Notes under the pieces: model-generated
Databases searched by the model: none
What the model saw: only the letters and a program-made list of their open reading frames with translations
What the model was told of the DNA's origin: nothing
In this document: piece by piece, positions 1 to 10,835 of the stretch
Layout of the letters: the number at the start of each line of letters is the position of its first letter
How positions within the stretch are numbered: the first letter of the stretch is position 1
Position numbers and translations under genes: made by a program
Assembly (NCBI GenBank): GCA_027493615.1
Contig: JAOSKK010000004.1
Span: 1 to 64,000, forward strand
Length of the DNA: 64,000 bases
Direction: 5' to 3'
Origin: Verrucomicrobiota bacterium
GTDB taxonomy: Bacteria; Verrucomicrobiota; Verrucomicrobiia; Limisphaerales; J093

Positions 1-3000
1 CCATTGGCCCTTGGTCCGATAGAAGCGGTACGGACGTTGCATGGCGCCGGATCCCAACACCACCGGAAAGGGTTCCGCGTCGGTCGCGACCACGCCCGGG
101 GTCCAGGTGTCGAGGTCATCGGAACCTCCGGTTCGGCCAGTTCTGCGTTGCCAGCACAAGAACAGCCGACGCTTCGCCAGGGCCTCGAGGGCGGGCGAGT
201 TTGATCACGGTCAACATCTGGTTGAGCGGCACATTCCTGGTTCCTGGACCGTGCCCGAAAGGCCATTCGATGCGGACCAGGTCGGCCCGAACGGCGTTGC
301 CCAGACCGAAAGTGGGCGATGAAGATGATGGCCGTTGTAGACGTCGCCGCCGGAATGTCGCGACGCTGCCAGTAACGACCGTAGCGCCGAGCTTGAACGC
401 TCGCCTTGTGCCGACACCAGCCCGGTTGGACACGGTGCCGACCAGCTTGATCACAGCAGGTGTTGCTGTTGCCGTTGTTGCGGTACATGAAGCTGGTGTT
501 CGTGTGATCCCGTTGTCGTCGCCAGCAGTGATGTAAGGTCAGGAACCGTCGTTATTGTGGTCGAACCACAGCCCATTATACGTGGCTGCCCCACGCCTAA
601 TGGCTCGGCAGCGATGCTTCCGATGTGGACTCGGCTCAGAGCAAGCGTTCAGGTTGCGATAGAGCGCTTTATCGATGCCGGTGAGGAAGAGGTCCAGCCA
701 GCTGTCGTTGTCGTAATCCGCCCAGACCGCGGAGTTGTGGACGCCCTGGATGGTCACGCCGGTCTTGGCTGCCTGAGGAGACCTTCGCCGAGATTGCGAT
801 AGAAGCGGCTGATGCTGACAGGGGACGCCGCGCAGAGGTCCAGGCGTCCATCGTTGTCATAGTCGTTCTGTGCACCGGCGAGCGCCCGCCGGGTGGGTGG
901 GATGGAGATCGCGGTGAAGCACCCCCCGGCCATTGTTGTAAGGGCTGGGGGCCAGTTTCCGAGCCCTGATCGTCAGCGTCGGCGCAAAAAAAACAGGTCC
1001 AGGCGCCGTCGTCGTCGTAATCCGCCCAGGCGCGCCGCCCCCCACATGCGGGCGGTGGGGGAGCCTGCACGCTGCCTGGGTGGTCATGCGGGTGAAGGTG
1101 CGGTCGCCGTTGTTGCGGAGCAGGTGGCCGCTGTACGAGCCGTAGAGGTCCAGGAATCCATCCTGGTCATAGTCCGCCACCGCGATGCTCCAGGACGGGC
1201 CGAGTTGGAGCTGGCGGGCGGTGAAGGTGCCGTGGCCGTCACCGAAGTAAATCGACGCGGGCTGGTTCTCGCCCACTGGCTGACAGGGTCCTGGTGCCCG
1301 TCGTTGTCGAAAATCTCCCCAAAAGACCCCAACTTTCAGCCTGCCCAGTCTGCCAAGGGATAAACGGCACGGGTCGTGAAGGTGCCGTCGCCGTTGTTCC
1401 GGTAACGGCACTCTGGCTGCCTGGGTAGCGCAGGACGCCAGATCGGGGTCGCCGTCGCCGTCGAAATCACCCCCAGGAGCTGATCCACGAGCAGCCCAGG
1501 TCCGTGGCGGCGGACCTTCGGTGTTCTTGGTGAACTGGGTGTCGATGGTCAGGTAGGCGTGGTTTGTTGCCGTGCGGGTGTCGTCCGCCGCCGTCACGAT
1601 GAGACTATAGCGCCCTGCTGGACGGCTTGCAGGTTGGTCAGCGTCAAGGTCCGCTTGGTTTCCCCGGCCAGGTCCACACCGTTGAACTGCCATTGGTAGG
1701 TGCCTGTGCCCAGGCCGTTGAGCGTCACCGCGCCGCCGAGGCTGGCGCTCGGGCGCGGTGGTTGAATCCGGTCGGGCCTGTGATCTTCTGTGATGCGGTC
1801 CACTGCTTGGTCGCTCAGTTCCTGCACATTGCCCGAGGGCCATTCGACGCGGACGACCTCCGCCACCGCCGCGTCGCCGAGGCCGAAGGGGCTTCGAGTT
1901 CCGGATGACCGGGCCGGCGCTGATCTCGTCGCTGGAGACGCTCTTCCCGCCCAGGTCGCTTCGATGCAGTGATCCGGGCGCCGATGCCGGGCTGTTGGAT
2001 GCTGTCCCCTTGAGCCGGATCTGAGCTCTGTGCCGGCTGCTGGGCGCATTGTTCTGATAGAGCAGATTGCCCCGCTGGAGTGCATTAGCCACGAAGAGAT
2101 CCAGAGTACCGCGTTGTTATCGTAGTCCGCCCACGCGGCTGACTTTTGGTCGTCGTAGTGGTGTCCTTCACCGGGCTGCCGTGGTGATCTCCCGAAGCTG
2201 CCATCGCCCAGGTTGTGGAAGAGGCGGCCGGGGCGCCAGCACGAAGAGATCCAGCCAGCCATCGTTGTCGTGGTCGCCCCAGGTCGGGATGCCCCCAGTT
2301 CCCGCCGGCGGTGAAGCCAGGGCGGGGGACTGCCCCGCCAGTTGGCGAAGGCGCCGTCGCCGTTGTTGACCAGGAAGACGCCCGAATTGGGGCCTGACCC
2401 TGGCCGGCGGAGATGACGTCCAGGTCGCCGTCATTGTCAAAATCGGCCCAGGATCCACCCGCACCGCTGGGCACACGCCCCTTGAGCACGGCGGTGCTGA
2501 CGTCCGCAAATCGGAGCTGGCCATCATTGCGATACAGTTTGGCTGACGACGTTTCCAGGGGTAGGAAGATATCCTGATCACCGTCGTTGTCGTAGTCCAC
2601 GAGCTGATAGCTGTGCGAATAGTCAGCAAGGCCGTACATCGGGGTCTTGCTCAGCACGTTGAACTGGGCCGTTCCCCAGGTTTCGGAAGGGAAAGGTGCT
2701 CGGCCCCTGCAGGATTCCATCCAGCAGGCCGTCATTGTCCAAGTCCCCCCACGCGGGGTTCCCGGATTGCCCCGCCAGGCTAACCGGCGGCTGGAACCAG
2801 TTCTGGTCCACGGGCAGGCGGCTGAACTCGCCGCCACCCTCATTGCGCATGTAGATGGGGGCTAGTGCTTCATTGACGCTCAGGAGCAGGTCCAGGTCAC
2901 CGTCGTTGTCCGTGTCCGCCCAGGCGCCAAAGACAACGCGGTCAGTCAGGTTTTCCCAGGGCCCGGAGGTGACGGCCGTGAACCGGCCCTCGCCTTCGTT

Positions 3001-3486
3001 GTGGTAGAGGCGTGTGTTCTTTCCGGTGGTCTGATGATACCCGGTCACCACCAAGTCCATGAGGCCATCGCCGTCATAGTCGCCGAAATGGCCGCTCCAC
3101 GATAGCACCCGGTCCGTCGCGACCGGCCCTTCGTTCATCTTGGTGAACTGCGGGTCCACGTCGAGCGTGGCCGTACGGCTCTTGCTCGGAGCCGCTGGTG
3201 TCGCTGACCACCACGTAATAGGCCCGGCGTTCCCCAGCGTGACGTTGGTGAGGGACAGCCGGCCCTGTGCGGCCGACGGATTAGCGACCGGGTCCAGTGC
3301 CGTGTCGTTGAACCACCACTGGTAGGTGAGAGGTGAAGCCGCCACGCGAACACTTTACCGTGAGTATGGCGGTTGCGCCCAGACTCACCGAGGTGTCCGC
3401 GGGTTGGACTCCGATCTCCGGTTGGGCGAGGCGCCGTAGCCGGCGAAGGCGAGCCACAGGGCTGCCGGGAGGCGAACGATCTTCAT
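1..3486 (-). CDS. Secreted FG-GAP/ASPIC-UnbV repeat protein, heavily frameshifted, 3' end outside the window
   Basis: Very likely an exported beta-propeller protein of unknown ligand. The start at 3486 gives a signal peptide (MKIVRLPAALWLAFAGYGAS). An Ig-like segment follows (LTYQWWFND), then many FG-GAP calcium-binding motifs of the type WADYDNDSWLDLF and FGDYDGDGLMDLVV, then an ASPIC/UnbV segment (FGLGDAAVAEVVRVEWPSG). A second Ig-like, FG-GAP and UnbV series ends near FGLGNAVRADLVRIEWP. The last visible codons read RPYRFYR, a C-terminal module that recurs in other exported proteins here. The homologous segments jump among all three frames with at least ten shifts in 3.5 kb, far denser than in neighbouring genes. 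It is either a decayed gene or a badly sequenced stretch. Domain recognition is firm; integrity is not. Confidence 0.75.
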
Positions 3487-3748
3487 GCTTGGCCTTTCAG
3501 GTTCGGGACCAACAACCTGGCAGCCACCGGGTGGCGGCGGACAGCGCCCCAGGCGCCGGTGCCCACCACCCCGACCACGCAGGTCTGAGGTCCGCTACCT
3601 GCCTACTACAAGGGCGGGGTGGATTTCTTAGCACGCTTTCTTGCTCGCACAGGGTCCACGCCCGTGATATGCCCTCGCCGCAATCTCCCTTCCGGCCGCG
3701 ACAGCCGGGGACAGGGGCCCAGGTAGTCCCGCGGCGCGGAGGACGGAC

Positions 3749-4535
3749 ATGGCGCGCGAGCAGGATCCAGTCCAGCAGGGGCGAACCCGACGGCGGCGCA
3801 CTTCGCGACGACGCACTGGAGCCTCGTGTTCGCCGCCGGGCGCGGCGGGTCGAGCGAAGCCCGGGAGGCGATGGCGGATCTGTGCCGGATCTACTGGTAC
3901 CCCCTCTACGCCTACGCCCGGTGCCAGGGCGCCACCGCCGATGCGGCGCAGGACCTGACCCAGGGGTTCTTCGCGCATCTCTTGGCGCACGACCTGGTGG
4001 CGTCGGCCGACGCGGCCCGGGGCGGTTCCGGTCCTTTCTGCTGCGGTGCCTTCAGAACTTCGCGGCCAGCGAACACGCCCGGGGCCACGCGGGTGAAGCG
4101 GGGCGGGGACGACCGTTGCTCTCGCTGGATGCGCCGGGGGCCGAGCAGCGATTCGCCCGTGAACTGGCTGATCATCGCGATCCCGAACGGCTCTACGAAC
4201 GGCAGTGGGCGTTGGCCGTGATCGAGGAGGCATTGCGGCAATTGCGCGAGTCCTTCGTCGCCGCGGGTCGGGAGCGGATCTTCGATTTGTTGGCCCCGCG
4301 GCTGTCCGGAGAGCGGGACGTGGTGCCGGCCGCGGAAGTGGCGCGGGAACTGGGGACGACCGAAGGCACGGTGAACGTGATGGTGCACCGGCTGCGACGG
4401 CGCTATCGCGAGCTGTTGTCGGCGGTGGTGCTGCGGACGGTGGACAATCCCACGGAGGTGGAGGAGGAGCTGCGCTATCTGCTGCGGGTGCTGCAAGGGG
4501 CCGTGAACCGCGGCCGCCACGCAAAGCGGCGCTGA
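3749..4535 (+). CDS. ECF-type RNA polymerase sigma factor (planctomycete/verrucomicrobial family)
   Basis: Directs RNA polymerase to an alternative promoter set. Near the N-terminus is FATTHWSLVFAAG, the hallmark start of this family, followed by the region-2 part DLCRIYWYPLYAYARC and DAAQDLTQGFFAHLL. The C-terminal half carries the region-4 helix-turn-helix (GTTEGTVNVMVHRLRRRY) and the family ending EEELRYLLRVL. Two single-base frameshifts, near 3790 and 4020, break the reading frame; the ATG at 3749 is the only plausible start. The last residues (NRGRHAKRR) and the stop codon come from a dispersed palindrome arm rather than the usual family C-terminus. A Ser/Thr kinase gene follows on the same strand, the common pairing in this lineage, suggesting that the kinase controls this factor. 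Confidence 0.85.
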
Positions 4536-4563
4536 AGCGCAACGCACTCCCAAACGCTTCGCG
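4521..4563 (+). repeat. Half copy of palindrome family C, containing the ECF stop codon
   Basis: The sequence GCAAAGCGGCGCTGAAGCGC followed by a CGCACTCC box and a CGCTTCGCG tail matches the right arm of the full palindrome at 56438-56543. The TGA stop of the upstream sigma factor (4533-4535) lies inside it. No left arm is visible nearby. Confidence 0.6.
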
Positions 4564-4657
4564 CCGTGCCGCATCTTGGGCGGGAGGTGAAGCACTTGGC
4601 CCCTTGGAACATGCCTCGGGCGCTGAGCCGATCCGAGAGACCCACGTCACTCCCCTT

Positions 4658-4680
4658 GGTGCGGGCTTCCAGCCTGCACC
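4658..4680. repeat. Short imperfect palindrome between ECF and kinase genes
   Basis: GGTGC-G-GGCT and AGCC-T-GCACC form two arms around TCC, giving a compact hairpin in the roughly 280-base gap between the sigma factor and the kinase. It could be a REP-like unit or a weak terminator; no T-run follows. Nothing else was recognised between 4564 and 4816. Confidence 0.4.
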
Positions 4681-4816
4681 CTCCGCGGTTCATGGTCACT
4701 GAGCAGGCCCGACCGGAACAGGACGCTTCCCTTGGGCTTTGAACTTTGCGCTTCTCGCCTCGCTAAGAAAGCGCACCCCTTCCCCGTAGATACCCGTTGG
4801 ACCGAACTGCCCAGCG

Positions 4817-7800
4817 ATGAGCCATCCCCAGCCACAATGTCCGCGCTGTGGAGCGGGGCTTTCGCCCGACACCGCCAGCGGGCTTTGTCCCACGTGCCTC
4901 CTCGAGAACGTCCTCAACGAGCCGGAGTCGCCGCCAGCCGAACCGCTGGAGGTGGAAGAAGCCGTGCTGGCGGCCGCGGGTTTGGTCGCCGCCCCCGAGT
5001 GCCAGCGGTGGACCGGTTCGGCGACTACCGGCTGGAGGGGGAGATCGGGCGCGGGGGCATGGGGATCATCTACCGGGCGCACCAGCTCAGCCTGAACCGG
5101 GACGTGGCCCTGAAGATGATCCTGGCCGGGCCACTCAACTCGAGTGACTTCGCCCGGCGGCTGCGGGTCGAGGCGGAGGCGGCGGCGCGGTTGGACCACC
5201 CGCACATCGTGCCGATCTACGAGGTGGGGGAGCATGAGGGCCAGCCCTTCTACGCGATGCGGCTGGTTGAGGGTCTCAACCTGGCGCAGGCGCTCAAGGC
5301 GGGGCCCCTTCGAGGCCGCGGGCGGCGGCCACGCTGCTGGTGACGGTGGCGCAGGCGGTACAACACGCCCATGAACGCGGGGTGCTGCACCGGGACTTGA
5401 AGCCCTCGAACATCCTGTTGGATGCGACGGGGCAACCGCACGTGAGTGACTTCGGGTTGGCGAAGTTCGTGCATCAGGACAGTTCGCTGACCCTGAGCCA
5501 CGCGGCGCTGGGGACCCCGAGCTACATGGCGCCGGAACAGGCGGCGGGCGGGAGCAAGACGGTGACGACGGCAGCGGACGTCTACAGCCTGGGGGCCATC
5601 CTGTACGAGCTGCTAACCGGGCACCCGTTGTTCCGGGCGGAGACGCCGCTGGAAGCGATTCGGAACATCCTGGAGCGCGAGCCCGAACGGCCCAGTCGGG
5701 TCAATCCGCGGGTGCCGCGGGATCTGGAGATCATCTGCTTGAAGTGCCTGCAGAAGGAGCCGGGGCGGCGGTACGGCTCGGCCGGGGCGTTGGCGGAGGA
5801 TCTGGCGCGGTGGCTGGAATCGCGGCCGATCCGGGCCCGACCCACCGGGTGGATCGAGCGGGGATGGCTGTGGTGTCGGCGCAAGCCGGCATTGGCCGCG
5901 TTGGCGGGGGCCTTGGTGGTGACGCTGGTGGTGGCGTCGGTGGTGGCGGCATGGCGGATCGCGGTGGCGCGGGGGCACCAGCGACGCGAGGCCTACTACG
6001 CGGCGGTGGCGCTGGCGGACCGGTTCATCGAGGACGGCAGCCCGCATCGCGCGATGGAGCTCCTCCTCCAGTGTCCGGAAGAACTGCGCCATTGGGAGTG
6101 GGGTTACCTGGTAGGCCAATGCCATCAGGAAGTGCTGAGCATTTCGGCGCACGCGCGGCTGACCGGCTACCCGTTCTCCAGCATTCGGGCGGTGGCGTTC
6201 GACGCCCCGGGCGAACGCCTGGTCACCTTGGGGCAGAGCGGCCAGTTGAAGGTGTGGAACGCCCACGACGGCGCGGCGCTCTGGAGCGTGGGCGAGAGCA
6301 ACGCCCCGGTCACGCAGTGGGTGCTGCACCCCCGGGTGCCGGAGCTGCTCTTCTGCCAGACCAACGGCTTGCTCCGACGTGTCCCCTTGGCGGATCCGCG
6401 CGACCTGCCGGTACCGCCGCTGGCGACGGAGGCCGGCCCGGTGAGCAGTCTGGCCTATGCGCCGGACGGAACCACGGCGGCCAGCGTGACCCGCCAGGGC
6501 CGCGTCACGCTCTGGGACACGGCCACCGCCCGGGTGCGCTGGCAGGTGTCGCTGGAGCCGGCGCAAGGGGGAGGAGGTCGCGCTGCGGGAAGCGGCGACG
6601 GGCGTGGACCAGAACGCGGACGTGACCGGCCTCCCCCGGTTGTTCTTCGACTCCGGCGGGCGACGCCTCATCGTGCAGGGACTGGTCACCGCCTGGTGGC
6701 TGGCGATGGACTCGGGGGCGGTGTTGGCGTCCCGGGAACTGGACCCCTCACGCACTGGGGGCTCTGGGTCGCGCCCGACGGCGAGAGCGCCGTGACTCTG
6801 GGCATTGGCGGCGAACTCGAGCTGTTTGCGGGCGGCGAACCGGGCCGGAAGCTGGGCACGATCCTCACCGGTCTGGGGACGTTCCAACGGCAGGTCGCCT
6901 TCAGTCCCGACAGCCGCTACTTCTACACCGGCGGCGATGCCGGCACGGCCCGGGTCTATGCGCTGCCCGGCGGTGAGGAGGTCCGGGTCCTCACTGGCCA
7001 CGTGTTCGGCGGCCGGTTCAGCCCGGACGGCGGCCGCTTGGCCGTGTACGGTTCCCGGCGGTTCGTGTCGGTGTTGAACCTGGAACGTGCGAACCAGGAT
7101 CTGACCTTGCGGGGACACCTGATGACCGTCGGGCTGGCCGCGTTCTCGTCGGACGGAAGGCGGTTGGCGACGGCGGACTGGGACGGCGGTGTGAAGGTGT
7201 GGAGCGCCCTGCCGGGACGATCGGTCTGGCCGGTGGGCCTCTGGCCGAAAGCCACGGCGGCCAGCGCGGATGGTCGCTGGGCGTTGGGCTGCATCAGTTA
7301 CGGCGACTTGCAGGTGTGGGACACGGCCAGCGGGACGCTGGCGCGAGCCATTCCCGCCCGCTGGAGCCAGCCCTACCTGGCGGATTTCAGCCCGAACAAC
7401 CGGTGGGTGGTCACGACGTCGACGGATCCCATCGGGCGGGTGTGGGACGTGAGCACGGGGCAGTTGGTGGGCGCGCTCCTGGGCGGCAGCAACGTCATGT
7501 TCGTGGCGCGCTTCAGCCCGGACGGCCGCTGGATTGCCTCGGTGGACACGGGCGGCGTGGTGAGCCTGTGGGAGGTGCCCTCCTTCCAGCGGCGTTGGTC
7601 GGTGGGCACCGGGCTGCATTCTTATTACGGGCTCGCCTTCAGCCCGTCCTCCGATCGCCTCGTGCTGACGGGCGGGTCCGGTCAGCCGCTGCTGCTCGAT
7701 CTGCCGTCGGGTCGCCAGACCTGGCTGCCGGTCGAGGCACCGGGCTTCTGGTCGGTCGCTTTCAGTCCCGACGGTCGCTGGCTCGCGTTCACCAGTCCGG

Positions 7801-8919
7801 ACGGCATCCTGCGTCTGATGGACGCCACCACCTGGCGATTGGTCACGAGCAGCCGGAGTCAGGGACGGACATCCGTTGTCGGGGGTTTCAGTTCGGATGG
7901 CCGGCGGACTGTCGTGGCGACCACGGATGCGAACATCGCCAACTTCGAGGCCGGCCTGCTGCAGCTCTGGGACGTCGAGAGCGGGCGCGAACTGCTGGCC
8001 CTGGGCGGCCGCTCGGACTTCTTCGACACGGCGCGGTTTGTCGGTCCCGGCAATCGCCAGCTCCTGGCCCCCCAACTGGGAGGGGACCATGTGCCAGTGG
8101 GAAGCCTTTCCCTGGCGGGACCGGGACTACGCACACCTGCCCGGCGCGACCCTCGCCGCGCGCATCCGGGCTTACGCCACGGATTACTGGCGCGAGCGCC
8201 TTCGACAGGAACAGGCGGCTGCGGTTCGCCCGGGCCCCGGCGCCCTTCCCGTCGTGGATGATCTCTTCCTGCCCGCGCGCGACCCGCGGTGCGGGCCGGA
8301 GCAGCTTGACCTGGAACGTTGGTACAACGGGCGGTTGGATGGCTGGTTGCACCCGAACTCGAATGATCTGGGGGAAGACTTCACGCTGGCGGCGCTGCCC
8401 GCCGGGTGGCAGACGCTGCGGGGCATTCAGTTCGACATCCGCGGGGTCGTGGTCACCAAGGCGGTGGAGCGCCGGGGCGGAGGCCTCGCGGAGATCTGGT
8501 TGCGGCAACCCGTGCAAGTGGAAGGCCTTGCGGTCGGCCAGCGCGTGCGGCGCCTGCATGTGCTGCAAGCCGCCTGCCCCGCGGAGGCCGTGTCCGACGG
8601 CACCACGATCGGGAGTTACGTCTGGCATTATGCGGACGGCACGAGGCACGAGGAACCCATCGTCTATGGCCGGGACCTGCGGTACTGGTGGTTGCCGGCG
8701 GGCGAAGCGCCGCAGGACCTCGAGCGGGGGCGGATCGCGTGGGTGGGCGACACGCCGCTGGCGCAGAAAGCCGGCGCCCGCATGCGGCTCTACCTCACCA
8801 CGTATGACAACCCGTACCCCGAGCGTGAGGTCAGCCATCTGGACTTCACCTCCCGGGTGCTTCCCTCGGCGCCCTTCGTCGTGGCCCTGACCGTCGAATG
8901 CAATGGGGTCAAACATTGA
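4817..8919 (+). CDS. Membrane Ser/Thr protein kinase with zinc ribbon and C-terminal WD40 propeller
   Basis: Hanks-type kinase, probably partner of the upstream ECF sigma factor. The N-terminus has a CPRC...CPTC zinc ribbon (Cys 8, 11, 24, 27). The kinase domain shows the glycine loop (GEIGRGGMGIIY), VALK lysine, catalytic HRDLKPSN, DFGLAKF and GTPSYMAPEQ. One membrane helix follows (LAGALVVTLVVASVVAAW). After it come about ten WD40-like repeats (VAFSPDGRWLAFTSPDG is typical) and a distinct C-terminal domain with RWYNGRLDGWLHPNSNDLGE. Frameshifts occur near 5010, 5310 and 8110, and a compensated pair leaves 6565-6755 out of frame. The stop codon is supplied by an inserted palindrome, so the last residues (NGVKH) are element-encoded. 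Topology implies a cytoplasmic kinase and an extracytoplasmic sensor propeller. Confidence 0.9.
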
Positions 8920-8998
8920 CATTTGACATTCTCTCAACCCCACAACGCCTGCCACCAGCTCGGCTGGAATTGTCAAATGTCAATGTTTGACCCCATTG
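8901..8998. repeat. Palindrome family A, copy 1 (28-bp perfect inverted repeat)
   Basis: The arm CAATGGGGTCAAACATTGAC... at 8901-8928 is repeated as its exact reverse complement at 8971-8998, around a 42-base centre. A nearly identical element lies at 19289-19385. The left arm overlaps the 3' end of the kinase gene and contains its TGA (8917-8919). The sequence resembles REP/BIME-type palindromes mobilised by RAYT transposases, but no transposase is in the window. Confidence 0.85.
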
Positions 8999-9059
8999 AC
9001 TGGCAGCGCCGCAGGATTCCGCTTGGCGCGCGGAGCGCATGCGACTACGCTTTCGCCGT

Positions 9060-9272
9060 ATGGGTCACACAATCACGGTTCGTGTTCCAAAGGAGCTCGC
9101 GAAATGGCTGGAGGAAACGGCGGCGACGTCGGGCATCTCGCAGGGCCGACTCATCCGGGAACAGTTGGAGAAGGCCAAGGCGGGCGGCCGCCAACAGGCA
9201 TTCATGCGGCTGGCGGGCGCGGTTCAAGGGGCCGTCGACCTGTCCTCGCGCAAGGGCTTCTCCAAGCCATGA
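9060..9272 (+). CDS. Ribbon-helix-helix antitoxin (CopG-like)
   Basis: A 70-residue antitoxin beginning MGHTITVRVPKELAKWLEE, the typical N-terminal beta strand and helix of the ribbon-helix-helix DNA-binding fold, followed by GISQGRLIREQLEKAK. It should bind and repress its own promoter and neutralise the adjacent PIN toxin. An in-frame ATG exists 21 bases upstream at 9039, but the start at 9060 aligns with the conserved strand. The stop overlaps the toxin start in an ATGA arrangement, indicating translational coupling. It begins only about 60 bases after the palindrome at 8901-8998. Confidence 0.8.
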   Translation: MGHTITVRVPKELAKWLEETAATSGISQGRLIREQLEKAKAGGRQQAFMRLAGAVQGAVDLSSRKGFSKP

Positions 9273-9676
9273 AGGGCATCGCTGACACCGGCTTTCTGGT
9301 GGCGTTTGCCAACCGGCGGGACCGGCATCACGACTGGGCGGTGAGCGTGGCGCGCCAGGTGACCGAACCCCTGTTGACCTGCGAAGCCGTGCTGGCGGAA
9401 GCCACGTTCCACCTGCAGGACGCCTCGCTCGTGCTGGCCATGATCCGGGAGGGGCTGGTGGAACTGGCGTTCGACTGCAACGATCACCTGCCACAATTGA
9501 GGGCGCTGGCGGAGAAGTACCGAGACCGCCGGCCCGACCTCGCCGATCTCTGCCTGGTGCGCCTGAGCGAACTGCATCCGAACCACGCGGTCATCACCGT
9601 GGACCGCGACGACTTCCGGGTGTACCGGCGTAACAAACGCGAGGTCATCCCGCTCATCTCGCCCCAAGCCGCCTGA
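9269..9676 (+). CDS. PIN-domain toxin (VapC-like ribonuclease)
   Basis: Predicted Mg-dependent RNase toxin of a type II TA pair. The PIN fold shows the first acidic residue in ADTGFLVAFANRRDRHH, a central glutamate in TCEAVLAEATFHL, the DLADLCLVRLSE segment and the last acidic pair in AVITVDRDDFRVYRR. The length of 135 residues is normal for the family and the frame is intact. The start overlaps the antitoxin stop by four bases, so the two genes form one operon. The downstream gene, a pseudopilin, faces the opposite way. Confidence 0.88.
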   Translation: MKGIADTGFLVAFANRRDRHHDWAVSVARQVTEPLLTCEAVLAEATFHLQDASLVLAMIREGLVELAFDCNDHLPQLRALAEKYRDRRPDLADLCLVRLSELHPNHAVITVDRDDFRVYRRNKREVIPLISPQAA

Positions 9677-9710
9677 CTCGGGTGGGGTGGCGCCCGTCGG
9701 ACCCTCGGGT

Positions 9711-10508
9711 CTACGGCCGCGCCCACGTCTCCGGGTGCGGTTCACCGTCGCTGTTCCAGCGGTGGCGGTTCCCGACGGAGAGCCAGTTCGTCTGCCGGCC
9801 GGATTCCACGTGGCCGTCGGCGAAGAGCAAGTTGGCGGTGCCGCCGCCGTGGCTCGTGCCGGGCCAGAGCGCGGGGTTGGTCGAGCACGGGTCGAAGTGT
9901 CCGGAGGTCCAGAACATCTCGCCCAGGGTCGGCCCAGGCCTGACGTCGCCCACCGCGATCAAGCTGGCCGGTGTGCGAACGCTCGATTCGCCCGTCGGCC
10001 GCACATTCCAGCTCGATCCCTGGCTGAATCCGCCCAAGCCGAGGTTCGCCGGGCCTTTGAATGGCGCGGTGCCGGAGGCGTTCATCGCGTACTGACCCTC
10101 GCCACGCTTGCCGTCCTCGTTGGCAACCTTCTGTGGACACCGCAGCACCCGCATCGTGTCCTCGCGCTCCACGAAGCGGTCGTCCTTCACGCCAATGAAC
10201 GGGACCAGCAGCATCTTCCAGTCGTCCTCCATGAGCCAGCCGTACTTCTCGCCGAAGCCCATGATGCCGATCCCCTGCGTCGGCGGATAGGCGTGGAAGT
10301 CGCCGAGGTACATCTGCATGGCGAGCGCCATCGTATGGAGGTTGTTCCGGCACTCGGTCGCCTGGGCCATGGCCTTGCCGCGCGACAGTGCCGGCAGCAG
10401 AAGGCTGGCGAGGATCGCAATGATGGCGATCACGACCAGAAGTTCGATCAGGGTGAAGGCGCGCCTCTGGGAACCGGAGGAACAAGCCGCTTCGGCGTGG
10501 TGGTGCAT
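9711..10508 (-). CDS. Type IV pilin-like / type II secretion G-like pseudopilin
   Basis: Inner-membrane pseudopilin. After a short basic leader (SGSQRRA) is the prepilin motif FTLIELLVVIAIIAILASLL, cleaved by prepilin peptidase and serving as the membrane helix. The C-terminal domain ends with a motif close to H-x9-DG (SHGGGTANLLFADGHVE) and NRHRWNSDGEPHPE, typical of the many pseudopilins in Planctomycetes and Verrucomicrobiota. The start at 10508 was chosen because it leaves a normal short leader; the frame is open further upstream into the divergent TA pair. No secretion genes are adjacent. A fragment like its C-terminus is found at about 18440-18545. Confidence 0.88.
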   Translation of the reverse strand: MHHHAEAACSSGSQRRAFTLIELLVVIAIIAILASLLLPALSRGKAMAQATECRNNLHTMALAMQMYLGDFHAYPPTQGIGIMGFGEKYGWLMEDDWKMLLVPFIGVKDDRFVEREDTMRVLRCPQKVANEDGKRGEGQYAMNASGTAPFKGPANLGLGGFSQGSSWNVRPTGESSVRTPASLIAVGDVRPGPTLGEMFWTSGHFDPCSTNPALWPGTSHGGGTANLLFADGHVESGRQTNWLSVGNRHRWNSDGEPHPETWARP

Positions 10509-10568
10509 GGCGGCGCCTACATCGGCCAATGATTGACAATAGATGTTGGTCGTCGTTACGGTGCGGCC

Positions 10569-10835
10569 ATGAAGATGGGCACCATGAACATCTCGCTGAC
10601 GCCCGAGCAGGCCGAGTACGTCCGGCGCACCGTGGCCCGCGACTTCGGCAACGCCAGCGAGTTCTTCCGCGACCTCCTGCGCGAACGGATGAAGCGGGAG
10701 ATCGAGGCCGACCTGGCCATGCTGCAGTCCACCACGCCGGGCGCGCCCGCCGGCCCCAGCGAGGCCGAGCTCGCGTCGGTCCTGAAAACCCAGAGAGAGG
10801 TTCGCCAAGAGCTCAAACATGCGCGTCGTGTTTGA
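10569..10835 (+). CDS. ParD-like antitoxin
   Basis: An 88-residue antitoxin starting MKMGTMNISLTPEQAEYVRR, the typical ParD/CC2985 N-terminus, with the ribbon-helix-helix segment NASEFFRDLLRERMKREIE. The C-terminal tail is extended and charged, as expected for the toxin-binding part. It overlaps the next gene by 17 bases, which makes it the antitoxin of the PIN toxin that follows. An in-frame ATG at 10533 exists but would add residues outside the family. Confidence 0.78.
   Translation: MKMGTMNISLTPEQAEYVRRTVARDFGNASEFFRDLLRERMKREIEADLAMLQSTTPGAPAGPSEAELASVLKTQREVRQELKHARRV

Noticed and set aside
5613..8090. An 825-codon open frame on the minus strand opposite the kinase
   Set aside because: Composition is a mirror of GC-rich codon usage, with Arg/Pro/His-rich low-information protein and no domain; the plus strand encodes clear kinase and WD40 motifs.
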